From Paenibacillus silagei (lineage in GTDB: Bacteria; Bacillota; Bacilli; Paenibacillales; Paenibacillaceae), in NCBI RefSeq assembly GCF_017874735.1, contig NZ_JAGGLV010000001.1, positions 310,001 to 374,000 on the forward strand: 64,000 bases of DNA. The letters run 5' to 3'. The translations under genes were made by a program, and so were the position numbers. Positions 53,578 through 62,357 of the stretch are shown piece after piece. The notes beneath the pieces were generated by a model that was not told the DNA's origin, searched no databases, and worked only from the letters and a program-made list of their open reading frames with translations. Each line of letters opens with the position of its first letter. Positions within the stretch are counted from its first letter, which is position 1.

Positions 53578-53765
53578 GTAGTTGGAAAAATGACACTTAA
53601 TTCAGCCAACCTAACCGGTTTGACTGAAGCGGTTGGATAAAGTACACCTAATCCGCCGAATTCTATGGAATCCCTTAAAAGCGAGGAAAATAAGTGTTGT
53701 TTATCCATTTGCTGTTCCCATAGGAGGTATTCCACCAGCAGCAAATGGAGAAAATCCAACTAATT
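53578..53765. repeat. Four-unit intergenic repeat (AAGTGGAAAA type), copy 3
   Basis: Cores lie at about 53581 (GTTGGAAAAAT), 53632 (GTTGGATAAAG), an inverted unit at about 53692 (AAGTGTTGTTTATCC) and 53743 (AAATGGAGAAAAT). Spacing is about 51, 60 and 51 bp, as in the other two copies. A degenerate 24-bp direct repeat (53825 and 53860) fills the rest of 53766-53888; no clear terminator for the cyanuric acid operon is visible. Confidence 0.7.
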
Positions 53766-53888
53766 ACTACATGTATGCCGGTGACGCAAAATGGGATATC
53801 CAAATTCCACCTTAGTATAACGCACGCAGAGGTGAACGCCGAAAGCGGCAGTTAATCGGCATGCAGAGCTGCACGCTGAAAGCGGTAT

Positions 53889-55811
53889 TTATTCAGCAGG
53901 CAGGTATCTCCAGCCCCCGTAGGCTGTAACGTTCTCAGCTCCGGCGGCGGCATAGCCTTCGCAGATGAAGCCCGTCACTTCGCGCCCATCCGCGAGGGCC
54001 ACCCGCCCGAGACCCAGCGGAGCCGGGATAAGCGCAGCGAACGCGCCCAGCGCTTCCACCGGCATCTGCCACAGCTCCAGCTCGACAGCACTTCCCCCTG
54101 AAGCCTGTCTCAGCAGCCCCGGCTTCGCTGGCACGGTAGGGAGCTTGACCAGCTCATAACAGGCAGCGGTCCGCGCCTCCTGCCAGAAGTGCGCGCCATG
54201 CTCCAGCATCTGCTTCTCCAGCGGGAAGCCGCGCATATGCAGCCCACAGACCGCAAGTGTAACCATGCCGGACGCTGGTGATTCGGCAGCAATAGCAGCG
54301 CCAGTAGCAGCACCAATACCTCCAGCCTCACCAACGTCAGCCCCAGCAGTACCACCTGCACCACTAGTACCTCCGCCAGCTTCCGGCTCCAGCGATTGGT
54401 GCTCTGCCAGAAGTTGGGCCTCGGCCCCGGCAGAACTCCCCCCACTCTCACCATCATCCCCCTCCGCCAGAAACCGCGCCCCGGCTCCGGCAAGCAGATG
54501 CTCACTGTCCGCCAGAGCGAACAGCGTAATGCCGAACGGCAGGTTCCCCGCCGCTTCCCCGGCGGGAATTGCCACCGCCGACAGGTCGAGCAGGTTGCAG
54601 TGATTGGTGTAGCGGCCCATATCGGAGTTGGCCCCTACCGGGTTCGCAGCCAACTGCTCCCGGGTCCAGGTTCCGCCGCAGGTCGGCAGGACCAGCACCG
54701 CATCCCGCAGCAGCAGCTCCGCTTCCCGCTTATACTGCTGCAAGCGGTGCATGGCCTGGAACAGGCTCGAAGCAGTGTGGCGCTCCGCGGCCCCGGAGGA
54801 GAGAATCGACTCCGTTACCGGCAGCACTGCTTCACGGTGACTCTCTACGAATCCGGCCAGATCCGCCCAGCGTTCGGCTACCCAGGGGCCGTCGTACAGG
54901 ATGGCTGCCGCTTCGGAGAACAGCGTACAGTCCACCCGTTCAACCGGCAGCCCCAGCGCCTGAACCGCCGCTTCGGCCCGTTCCCAGGTCCGGCGGTATT
55001 CGTCCGCATGGGGCCCGTAGAAGTCCAGCGGCGCTTCCGGCAGCAGCAGCTTGCCCGGCAGAGCGGCAGCCTCCCGCTTCACGGAACGTGACCACGGATC
55101 GGCTGCCTCGAAGCCGCGTGCTGCGCGGTCCACCGTGAGTGCATCCTCCAGATTGTTCGCGAATACGGTGACACAATCCAGGCTGGCACACGCCGGCACT
55201 ACGCCGCGCACCGGCCAGGCGCCCAGGCTGGGCTTGTAGCCGACCAGCCCGTTCAGTGCGGCCGGCACACGGCCCGAGCCGGCGGTATCAGTGCCCAGGC
55301 TGAATACCGCTTGGCCCCGGGCTACAGCAACCGCCGAACCGGCGCTGGAGCCGCCGCTGATGTATTCGGGACGCAGGGCATTATGCGTCTCGCCGTAAGG
55401 GCTGCGCACACCGACGAGTCCGGTGGCGAACTGGTCCAGATTGCTTTTGCCGACAGGGATCGCCCCCGCAGCCACCAATCTCGCCACGACCGCTGCGTCG
55501 GCTTCCGGCTGATAAGCGAATTCAGGACATGCCGCCGTCGTGGGCAGCCCCTTCACATCGATGTTATCCTTCACCGCGAATGGAATGCCCCACAAGGGAT
55601 GCTCCTGCGGATTCAGCTCTTTGAGCGCTGCCAGGTAGGGAGCGATCTGCGCCACGGCGGGCGCTTCAATCCAGATGTTCATGTCCTTATCCCGCGCAGC
55701 GCGGCGGATGATCTCCCGGATAACCTCCTCCGGGTCCAGCGTGCCGCTCAAATACTGTTCCCGCAGCCAGCCGGCTGTCAGCTTCGCGGGCCATTCTGTT
55801 ATTGCTGTCAT
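53889..55811 (-). CDS. atzF: Allophanate hydrolase (AtzF type)
   Basis: The 640-residue protein has an amidase-signature domain with a Lys-Ser-Ser triad: Lys81 (FAVKDNID), Ser155 (SGGSSAGSAVA) and Ser179 (GTDTAGSGR). The spacing of 74 and 24 residues equals that of AtzF as I recall it. The C-terminal domain (from about residue 516, LAVCGLHMRGFPLEKQM to NVTAYGGWRYL) is the allophanate-hydrolase-specific extension. It splits allophanate to ammonium and CO2, the last step from biuret. An Ala/Gly-rich insert (about 451-515) joins the domains. It is the last gene of the eight-gene operon, 6 bases after pucR. Confidence 0.92.
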   Translation of the reverse strand: MTAITEWPAKLTAGWLREQYLSGTLDPEEVIREIIRRAARDKDMNIWIEAPAVAQIAPYLAALKELNPQEHPLWGIPFAVKDNIDVKGLPTTAACPEFAYQPEADAAVVARLVAAGAIPVGKSNLDQFATGLVGVRSPYGETHNALRPEYISGGSSAGSAVAVARGQAVFSLGTDTAGSGRVPAALNGLVGYKPSLGAWPVRGVVPACASLDCVTVFANNLEDALTVDRAARGFEAADPWSRSVKREAAALPGKLLLPEAPLDFYGPHADEYRRTWERAEAAVQALGLPVERVDCTLFSEAAAILYDGPWVAERWADLAGFVESHREAVLPVTESILSSGAAERHTASSLFQAMHRLQQYKREAELLLRDAVLVLPTCGGTWTREQLAANPVGANSDMGRYTNHCNLLDLSAVAIPAGEAAGNLPFGITLFALADSEHLLAGAGARFLAEGDDGESGGSSAGAEAQLLAEHQSLEPEAGGGTSGAGGTAGADVGEAGGIGAATGAAIAAESPASGMVTLAVCGLHMRGFPLEKQMLEHGAHFWQEARTAACYELVKLPTVPAKPGLLRQASGGSAVELELWQMPVEALGAFAALIPAPLGLGRVALADGREVTGFICEGYAAAGAENVTAYGGWRYLPAE

Positions 55812-55817
55812 CAGGCT

Positions 55818-57455
55818 TCATCTCCTTCTCTGCGTATCGGTGCCGGACCTGCGGCCCTTGCCCATCTCATGCAGCTTCAGCGCAAGCTGCAGCTCCAGCA
55901 TATCGTCACCGTCATCCTGGCTTAATCCCAGCAGCTCACAGGCCCGGTCGATCCGGTAGGTGACCGTATTATAATGAGTGAACAGCTCGCCGGAGGTCCG
56001 CTTGACGTTGCGGTTGCATTTGAAATACAGCTGGAGCGTCTGGAGCAGCGAAGCATTATGCTTGCGGTCGTACTCCAGCAGCGGAGCAATATACTGATCC
56101 CTGTACTCGGTAATCTCCTCCAGCTCGGGCAGATGGTACAGCAGCCGGAAGACACCCAGCTTCCGGTAATCGACATAAGACCCGCTGTAGCCGCTGATTT
56201 GGCGGATGCGGGCGATTTTGCGGGAGGATTCATAGCTGAACCGCACCTGATCAGGGCCGTCCGCAAGATCGCCAATACAGAAGGCGCAGCTCCCGCTGAC
56301 AACTATCCGGTTCATCTCGGCCAGCAGACGACCCAGCGTCTCCTCCAGCGGAAGCTCCGGCTGCTCCGGCACGGTCAGCACCAGCTCCCCTTCAAGGATG
56401 GTGAGCTTCACATGCTGAAGGTCTGCCCGGGCACGCACCCGCTTCACTACCTGCTGCAGCTGCTTAAGCTCCGGCTTATCCTCCAGCCATCCGATGGTTA
56501 CAGCACGCAGCGGACGCTCCGGTAGCGGACAGCCGCAGGCTGCGCCACGCAGCTTCAGATCCTCGGCAGCGGCAATCCGCCCGCTGATCCAGTCCTGCAG
56601 GAACTGGTCCACATACTTCAGCTCCACCTCGCGGCGGGCCCCGGCATTGATCATCTCCAGTCCGACCAGTACACCGACCCGGTCAATCGTTAACTGATCC
56701 ACTACCGATAGCTCGCTGTTCCACTCCAGCAGCACCAGCAGACATTGCTCTGCTCCCTTGTCATTGACAGCCGAGACATAAGCTCGGATACGCCGTTCTC
56801 CAACTGTGAGGAATGTAATGCCGAGACTGCCTTCCTGGCGAAGCTGTATCCAGGCCGGAAGCTGCTCCTCCAGCTGTAGCGCATCCGCCTGCGGAGAACA
56901 GAAGACCTGATCGGTATCATCCAGCAGGACGACCGGATTATGCAGCATCCCGTCCAGCGTCAGCAGGAAATCCTCAATCCCGTCGCCATGGAGAAGCTGC
57001 TTCGACAGCTTCTGGAACCGGCTCTGCAGCTGCGAGAGCTCCCGCGCCTCCTGCACCAGCACCCGCTCCATAATGTCGCGGACCACATCGGAGAAGGAGG
57101 TGGAGGCGGGCAGCTCGAAGATCGGGAAGCCCAGCTGATCCGCGAGTTCCAACGCCCTCGGCGGAATCTCATCGATATAACGTTTGGTTTTGATCCCGAG
57201 CGCGGACACTCCCTTCTGGTTCAGCTGGGGAATAATCTCTGCGATCAGCTCCGGCCGGTTATGAAAGGGGAAGCCGCTTGTAATCAGGAACTCCCCCGGA
57301 CGCACCCAGTCAATGACATCGGGAACCTCCATTACATTGACCCGGTTAATATAACGCCCAAGGCCCCCGGCCCCAGCCAGCAGGGCCGCTTCCTTCAGGT
57401 CGGGAATCAGCAGGATATCGCTGCAGGTCAAACCGGTAATTACATTGCTGCCCAT
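55818..57455 (-). CDS. PucR family regulator inside the cyanuric acid operon
   Basis: The 545-residue regulator has the PucR N-terminal domain (TCSDILLIPDLKEAALLAGAGGLGRYINRVNVMEVPDVIDWVRPGEFLITSG) and the C-terminal PucR helix-turn-helix (LLQTLQLYFKCNRNVKRTSGELFTHYNTVTYRIDRACELLGL). It lies between the cupin and allophanate hydrolase genes on the same strand, so it would be made with the enzymes it probably controls. It is a paralogue of the PucR in the pyrimidine cluster. The effector is unknown; cyanuric acid or biuret are candidates. Confidence 0.9.
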   Translation of the reverse strand: MGSNVITGLTCSDILLIPDLKEAALLAGAGGLGRYINRVNVMEVPDVIDWVRPGEFLITSGFPFHNRPELIAEIIPQLNQKGVSALGIKTKRYIDEIPPRALELADQLGFPIFELPASTSFSDVVRDIMERVLVQEARELSQLQSRFQKLSKQLLHGDGIEDFLLTLDGMLHNPVVLLDDTDQVFCSPQADALQLEEQLPAWIQLRQEGSLGITFLTVGERRIRAYVSAVNDKGAEQCLLVLLEWNSELSVVDQLTIDRVGVLVGLEMINAGARREVELKYVDQFLQDWISGRIAAAEDLKLRGAACGCPLPERPLRAVTIGWLEDKPELKQLQQVVKRVRARADLQHVKLTILEGELVLTVPEQPELPLEETLGRLLAEMNRIVVSGSCAFCIGDLADGPDQVRFSYESSRKIARIRQISGYSGSYVDYRKLGVFRLLYHLPELEEITEYRDQYIAPLLEYDRKHNASLLQTLQLYFKCNRNVKRTSGELFTHYNTVTYRIDRACELLGLSQDDGDDMLELQLALKLHEMGKGRRSGTDTQRRR

Positions 57456-57471
57456 GGCTCCGCCGCCTTTA

Positions 57472-57900
57472 CTATAGCTTGGAAGAATAGATATCCTCGA
57501 TTAGTGTAGTGCCGAAGAAGCTGTTGGACGGCACCTCCGCCTCCGCCGGTACAAAAATACTGATCTGCTCCGAAGGAGAATCCCCTGTATTTCTAACAGA
57601 ATGGACTACGCCCGCAGGCACATGGAACGTATCTCCGGCCCGGTAGCTGTACCACTCCCCGTCACATAGCAGCTTGACCTCTCCTACGGTAATATGAATG
57701 ATTTCGACTACATCATGATAATGCGGCAAGACTTGGCCGCCGATCCCCAGCTTCTCCCACAGAATCGAGCTCATGCGGATGCCCAGGCGGTCCGCCTCCG
57801 TTGCCGAGACAATCTCCCGGTGATACAGCTCTATGTGATTCGGCATAAGCTCCCATGTCATATCTGCTGCTGCCAGCACTTTCGTTTCCTGTGTATGCAT
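57472..57900 (-). CDS. Cupin domain protein of the cyanuric acid operon
   Basis: The 142-residue protein has a single cupin: VLPHYHDVVEIIHITVGEVKLLCDGEWYSYRAGDTFHVPAGVVHSVRNTG. The first motif keeps HYH and E, the second the His of VVHSV, so a metal site is plausible. ATG 57900 follows GGGGGAA; the ATG at 57915 overlaps that site. It lies 16 bases upstream of pucR and 56 bases after the cyanuric acid amidohydrolase gene. No biochemical step is assigned. It could act on 1-carboxybiuret or sense a ligand. Confidence 0.82.
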   Translation of the reverse strand: MHTQETKVLAAADMTWELMPNHIELYHREIVSATEADRLGIRMSSILWEKLGIGGQVLPHYHDVVEIIHITVGEVKLLCDGEWYSYRAGDTFHVPAGVVHSVRNTGDSPSEQISIFVPAEAEVPSNSFFGTTLIEDIYSSKL

Positions 57901-57956
57901 ATTCGATTCCCCCATGATGGATAGTGATAATACATAGCTCCTGTCAAAAAGCTCTG

Positions 57957-59027
57957 CTACCTGCGGCGGAACACAGCCGCCACCGGTCCTCCGCCCTTCG
58001 GCCCCTGATGCTCGCCTCCGCCGGAGACGTAGATCATCGGGTCGCCGCCGACATAGGCCAGCACACCGCCGACTACAGCCCGCGCATGGCGGGTATGATT
58101 GATATCCGAGTCATCCAGCATGATATGGCGGCGTCCGCGGATGACGCCATCGGGATCGGCTTCCGCCTTGGCCAGCACCTGCACCAGCTCTTCACCGGGA
58201 TAACGGTCCAGCAGGCCCTGAAGCGCAGCGCCATCCACAGCATCCTGCATCACGGCATGGTCGATGTGGTACGGGCCGTCCGCAGACAGTGAGTTCCCGA
58301 ACACAATCACTTCGCAGCAGGACAGCTCACTGCCCGCCGAAGTGGAGGCTACCGCGCTGAATTGAGTCCAGTCCGTGCAGATCTCTTCTTCCTGCAAGGC
58401 CGCACGATCCACCTCACCCAGCGCTACCCCGGCACCCAGTGCAGAAGCTCCTCTGGAATAGCCCATCGATTTATAAGTATCCTCTGTGACGAGCGAACCC
58501 TCACGGCTGTGTGCCTCATAGATCTGCTCAGCGGTAAGCAGCGGACATTTGATCTGTACAAAATGCACATCCTCCGGTGAGGTGATGCCCGCATCCATGA
58601 CCGCACGGGCCACGGCATCCGCCACGGCGTCCACCTGAGGGAGCCGTCCCAGTTCCTCCGGCCGGAAGCTCCGGGTTCTGGCGACTCCAATGGCGAGTGA
58701 CTTCAGGCCATCAGTGACCACACCCGGCTCCTTCTGCCCGCTGCGGCTGATAACCGTGAAGTGCGGGCTGAGCACCCCTTCCGTACCGCCGGACATCACA
58801 TAAGAGATGTCGGCAGCTCCTCCTTTTGCCGCTTCAGCAAAGAATCCTTTCAAGGCCATCACAGCATAACCCCGTGTAAAATCATTCACACAGCCGTTGC
58901 CCTCCGTCTTCCCCAGCACCGCGACCACTTCCTCCGGCCGGAACAGGCCTGCTTCCACCGCTGCGCCAAGGCCGGACATATCATGCGGCGCGCCTGCCGG
59001 GATTCGAATGACCGAGCAGTTCATCAT
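57957..59027 (-). CDS. Cyanuric acid amidohydrolase (AtzD/TrzD/barbiturase family)
   Basis: The 356-residue ring-opening amidohydrolase has the three-fold Ser-Lys architecture of the family: Lys40 in VLGKTEGNG with Ser79 in MSGGTEG, Lys in HFVQIKCPLLT with SRGASALG, and Lys in VLAKAEAD with the C-terminal YVSGGGEHQGPKGGGP. The segments VNDFTRGYA and GRRHIMLDDSDINHTRHARAVV also match. It opens cyanuric acid to 1-carboxybiuret. Barbiturase is the close alternative, but neighbours for biuret and allophanate favour cyanuric acid. It overlaps the permease gene by four bases. Confidence 0.92.
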   Translation of the reverse strand: MMNCSVIRIPAGAPHDMSGLGAAVEAGLFRPEEVVAVLGKTEGNGCVNDFTRGYAVMALKGFFAEAAKGGAADISYVMSGGTEGVLSPHFTVISRSGQKEPGVVTDGLKSLAIGVARTRSFRPEELGRLPQVDAVADAVARAVMDAGITSPEDVHFVQIKCPLLTAEQIYEAHSREGSLVTEDTYKSMGYSRGASALGAGVALGEVDRAALQEEEICTDWTQFSAVASTSAGSELSCCEVIVFGNSLSADGPYHIDHAVMQDAVDGAALQGLLDRYPGEELVQVLAKAEADPDGVIRGRRHIMLDDSDINHTRHARAVVGGVLAYVGGDPMIYVSGGGEHQGPKGGGPVAAVFRRR

Positions 59028-59776
59028 AGATCATCGCTCCTTGTCCAGAAAATAACCCGTTTCTCCAGCAGCCCGATACACCAGAACAGCAGCAGGCCGC
59101 ACAGCGCCGAAGCAATAATGGCCGAGAACATCACCGGCGTATCCATATGATAGGAAGAGACAAGCACTACATAACCGAGTCCCTTATTCGCTCCGACAAA
59201 TTCGCCGACTATGGCACCGACTATCGCGAGCGAGGTGGAGATTTTGAGGGCAGAGAAGATATAAGGCAGACTCGTCGGCAGGCGCAACTTCCAAAAGATT
59301 TCGCTTTTCGTCCCTTTGTAGGTGGAGAACAGCTCCCAGGCTTCGTATTCAATCGCCTTAAGACCCTTGACGCTGTTCACCAGAATCGGGAAAAAACAGA
59401 TCAGCATCGAAGCGATTACCTTCGAGGTATACCCGGTCCCCAGCCAGACGACCAGCAGCGGGGCCAGCGCCACCAGCGGCGTAGTCTTAAGGGCGATGGC
59501 CAGCGGGAACATCCCTTTCTCAATCGGCTTGGAATGAACAAAAATCACTGCGGTAGCCAGGCCGAGGATATTGGCGAGAATGAACCCGGTCAGCGCTTCG
59601 CCCAGCGTAACCAGCGTATGCGACCACAGCGAGCCATTGATAGCCGAGACTACCTGCGTAGGCGCAGGCAGCAGATACATCGGAACCGACAGGAGACGTA
59701 CAGCCAGCTCCCACAGCAGCAGGAAGCCGAGCGCAAACGTGACCGGGTACAGGGTGTCTTTGATTTTGACCGTCAT
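59024..59776 (-). CDS. ABC transporter permease of the cyanuric acid operon (SsuC-like)
   Basis: The 250-residue permease has six membrane segments and the coupling loop LKAIEYEAWELFSTYKGTKSEIFWKLRLPTSLPYIFSALK. It overlaps both the ATPase gene upstream and the amidohydrolase gene downstream by four bases (ATGA), so the three are translationally coupled. Being a single permease, it probably works as a homodimer, unlike the paired permeases of the pyrimidine importer. Confidence 0.9.
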   Translation of the reverse strand: MTVKIKDTLYPVTFALGFLLLWELAVRLLSVPMYLLPAPTQVVSAINGSLWSHTLVTLGEALTGFILANILGLATAVIFVHSKPIEKGMFPLAIALKTTPLVALAPLLVVWLGTGYTSKVIASMLICFFPILVNSVKGLKAIEYEAWELFSTYKGTKSEIFWKLRLPTSLPYIFSALKISTSLAIVGAIVGEFVGANKGLGYVVLVSSYHMDTPVMFSAIIASALCGLLLFWCIGLLEKRVIFWTRSDDL

Positions 59777-60582
59777 AGATGCTTCACCCGCTTTCTCAGT
59801 TCCTTGACAATCCGGTGGAATTCCGGCAGCTCCTCCATGCCCGCCTCACGCGGGGAGGGCAGCGTCACCGGAATGATATCCGTCACACCGGCAGGCCGGG
59901 GAGACATCATCACGACCCGGTCCGACAGCAGCGCGGATTCATGGATCGAATGGGTGACCATCACAATGCTGCTTAGACTGGTCTCCGGGCTTTCCCATAG
60001 CCGCAGCAGCTCGAAATTAAGCTTCTCGCGTGTCAGCTCATCCAGCGCGCCGAACGGCTCATCCATCAGCAGCACCGTCGGATCGGCCGCCAGAGCCCGG
60101 GCAATCGCTGCCCGCTGCTGCATCCCGCCGCTGAGCTGATGCGGGAAGTGGCTCAGATAATCCTGGAGGCCGACCAGGCGCAGGGCACTTTCTGCTTTTT
60201 CACGTGCCTCGGCTTTGCTGAACTTCTTCTTCTCGCCCAGCTCCAGCGGCAGCATGACATTCTGCAGCGCGCTGAGCCACGGCATCAGGACAGGCTTCTG
60301 GAAGACCATGCCCAGGGACAGATCAGGTGAAGCATACGCCACCTCTCCACCGGCCTCCGGGCTTAACAGCCGCAGCATCAACCGGAGTGTTGTGGATTTC
60401 CCGCAGCCGCTCGGTCCGAGGATCGAAATGAACTCATTGCGGTATACATCAAGACTGACCTGATTCAGCACAGGCACGTTGCCGAAGGACAGAGAGCAAT
60501 TGCGCAGGGAGAGCATGGTTTCCCGGGTACCGGGATGCTGCGCGGCGGCAGCATCCAACTGTTCTTTGATCGCTGTTGTCAT
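59773..60582 (-). CDS. ABC transporter ATPase of the cyanuric acid operon (SsuB-like)
   Basis: The 269-residue ATPase has Walker A GPSGCGKST, signature LSGGMQQRAA, Walker B LLMDEPFGALDE and H-loop VTHSIHE. ATG 60582 follows AGGAGGGG; an upstream in-frame ATG at 60690 lies in the binding-protein gene. It serves the permease and NMT1-like binding protein of this operon. Confidence 0.9.
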   Translation of the reverse strand: MTTAIKEQLDAAAAQHPGTRETMLSLRNCSLSFGNVPVLNQVSLDVYRNEFISILGPSGCGKSTTLRLMLRLLSPEAGGEVAYASPDLSLGMVFQKPVLMPWLSALQNVMLPLELGEKKKFSKAEAREKAESALRLVGLQDYLSHFPHQLSGGMQQRAAIARALAADPTVLLMDEPFGALDELTREKLNFELLRLWESPETSLSSIVMVTHSIHESALLSDRVVMMSPRPAGVTDIIPVTLPSPREAGMEELPEFHRIVKELRKRVKHL

Positions 60583-60596
60583 TGTCGGTCCCCTCC

Positions 60597-61610
60597 TTAT
60601 TTCAAAAACTCGTTGGTGAACAATCCGCCGATGTCCTGTTCCTTTTTCACAAATCCCAGCTCGACCAGATTCTTCTGCAATGTCTCCCAAGATGCCTCGT
60701 CCATTGAGCCCAGCGGGAGCTTCTCCGGATCAAGCAGCGGAATGCTGGCCTTCATCATATTGACCTCATGCTTCAGATCCAGCTTCTCGCCATACTTCAG
60801 ACCAAATTCGGCTGCCTCCTCCGGATGCTTCACTGCATAATCCCAGCCCTGCATAGACGCCTGCACGAAGCTTGTGACCATCTCCGGGTCCTTCTTGATG
60901 ATAGACTCCGTAGTGAACAAGGTATCGGCATAGAAATTGATGCCGTAGTCGTTCGGGTCGATAATATTCACTTCCTTGCCCTGCTCCTCTACAGCCAGCA
61001 CTTCATTAATAACATAGCCGGGCCAGGCCTTGACCTGACCGGTTAACAGCGGACTCAGATCATATTTGACCGGCATCTCTTCGATTTGCGAAGGGGCGAT
61101 ACCCGCGCTTTTCTCCATGGCACGGAAGGTCAGCTCTTCATTGCCGCCCAGCTTAATGCCCACCTTTTGCCCGACCAGATCCTCCATCGTCTTGATCCCG
61201 GACTCTTTGAGCGTGAACATGACGAACGGGGTTTTGCGGTAGATCGCGGACAACGCTTTGACCGGGACGCCTTTCTCTCTGGCGATGACGATCTGGTCGG
61301 CACCGGTAACTCCGAACTCCTCACTGCCGGAAGCTACCATCTGCACAGCCGGGAAATCCGAGCCCCCCGGGCGGATCTCAACATCCAGCCCCGCATCTTT
61401 ATAGAAGCCTTTTTCCACCGCGGTATAAAAGCCGGCAAACTGCGCCTGGTGAATCCACTTCAGCCGGAGCACCACCTTTTTCAGCTCGCCCGAGCCTTCC
61501 GCTCCCTGGCCTTCAGCCTTCCCGGCTTCCGTATTGTTACCGCAGGCGGTCAGGAGCAGCATTAGCGAGGTTAACAGCATCAGCGCTTTTGTTCTGGACT
61601 TGTTCCACAT
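60597..61610 (-). CDS. ABC transporter substrate-binding lipoprotein, NMT1/THI5-like (cyanuric acid or biuret candidate)
   Basis: The 337-residue precursor has a lipoprotein signal ending LMLLLTAC, then the NMT1-like domain (VVLRLKWIHQAQFAGFYTAVEKGFYKDAGL, IRPGGSDFPAVQMVASG). It resembles the binding protein of the pyrimidine importer, and both sit beside catabolic genes for a planar N-heterocycle. Its ligand is therefore probably cyanuric acid, though biuret is possible. GGGGGA precedes the ATG. It lies 25 bases after biuH. Confidence 0.87.
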   Translation of the reverse strand: MWNKSRTKALMLLTSLMLLLTACGNNTEAGKAEGQGAEGSGELKKVVLRLKWIHQAQFAGFYTAVEKGFYKDAGLDVEIRPGGSDFPAVQMVASGSEEFGVTGADQIVIAREKGVPVKALSAIYRKTPFVMFTLKESGIKTMEDLVGQKVGIKLGGNEELTFRAMEKSAGIAPSQIEEMPVKYDLSPLLTGQVKAWPGYVINEVLAVEEQGKEVNIIDPNDYGINFYADTLFTTESIIKKDPEMVTSFVQASMQGWDYAVKHPEEAAEFGLKYGEKLDLKHEVNMMKASIPLLDPEKLPLGSMDEASWETLQKNLVELGFVKKEQDIGGLFTNEFLK

Positions 61611-61635
61611 GGTTATTCCCCCGTTTATAAATGAT

Positions 61636-62319
61636 TTAGTATTGCTCCAGCGCCTTCAGCACCGCTTGTGAATCACTTACACTGCCGAACACTCCGCCCT
61701 GCATTTGAACCATACTCAGCGCCGCCAGGTGATTCGCTTCATCCGTCGCTCCTGTACAATCTGCAAGGATCAGACACTCGTACCCGCGGTCATTGGCTTC
61801 CCTCATCGTGGTGTGTACACAGACATCGGTAGTAATACCGGTCAGAATCAGATGGGTAATTCCTTTATTCTTCAGGATCAGGTCCAGGTCTGTTGCGTAA
61901 AAGCTCCCTTTGCCCGGCTTGTCTATAATGTACTCTCCGTGGGCAGGCGCCAGCTCATCAATGATCTGCCAGCCGCGCTCCCCCCGCACGAGGATTCGTC
62001 CCGCCGGTCCTTCGGAGCCGATCTCGGCCCCGATCTGGCGGCTGCGCCACCGCTTGTTCGCCGGCAGATCCGACAGATCCGGCTTATGCCCCTCGCGGGT
62101 ATGGATCACGGTGAAGCCTTCGATGTCCCGGATACGGGCCAGCAGCCGCTGAATGGGCTGGATCGCCCTCGCTGTTAATGAGAGGTCATAACCCATTCTC
62201 TCGACGTAACCGCCCTTGCCGCAAAAATCCGTCTGCATGTCGATAATCATCAGCGCTGTCTTCGCCGGGTCCACAGCCCCGTCATAAGGCCAGATGTAAG
62301 GTGTTGCTGCAATCTGCAT
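61636..62319 (-). CDS. biuH: Biuret amidohydrolase, isochorismatase-like (BiuH type)
   Basis: The 227-residue cysteine hydrolase has Asp27 (ALMIIDMQTDF), Lys134 (IIDKPGKGSF) and Cys167 (ITTDVCVHTT), the isochorismatase-like triad. The stretches FCGKGGYVERMGYDLSL, THTREGHKPDLSDLPANKRW and AALSMVQMQGGVFGSV match my recollection of characterised biuret hydrolases closely. It would convert biuret to allophanate and ammonia. It is the first gene of the operon, about 40 bases downstream of a GlnR/TnrA-type box. RutB-like ureidoacrylate hydrolase is the main alternative. Confidence 0.88.
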   Translation of the reverse strand: MQIAATPYIWPYDGAVDPAKTALMIIDMQTDFCGKGGYVERMGYDLSLTARAIQPIQRLLARIRDIEGFTVIHTREGHKPDLSDLPANKRWRSRQIGAEIGSEGPAGRILVRGERGWQIIDELAPAHGEYIIDKPGKGSFYATDLDLILKNKGITHLILTGITTDVCVHTTMREANDRGYECLILADCTGATDEANHLAALSMVQMQGGVFGSVSDSQAVLKALEQY

Positions 62320-62357
62320 GGTTTATGCTCCTCTCCTGATGTCGCTATCTCTATTAA

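Noticed and set aside
53460..53759. 99-residue minus-strand ORF in the repeat region (also 47685-47885 and 43950-44147)
   Set aside because: These ORFs coincide with the four-unit repeats and share only the repeat-derived words; they lack ribosome binding sites.
61636..62319. RutB-type ureidoacrylate hydrolase for the oxidative pyrimidine route
   Set aside because: No other rut genes are present, while cyanuric acid amidohydrolase and allophanate hydrolase are in the same operon, so biuret is the better substrate.
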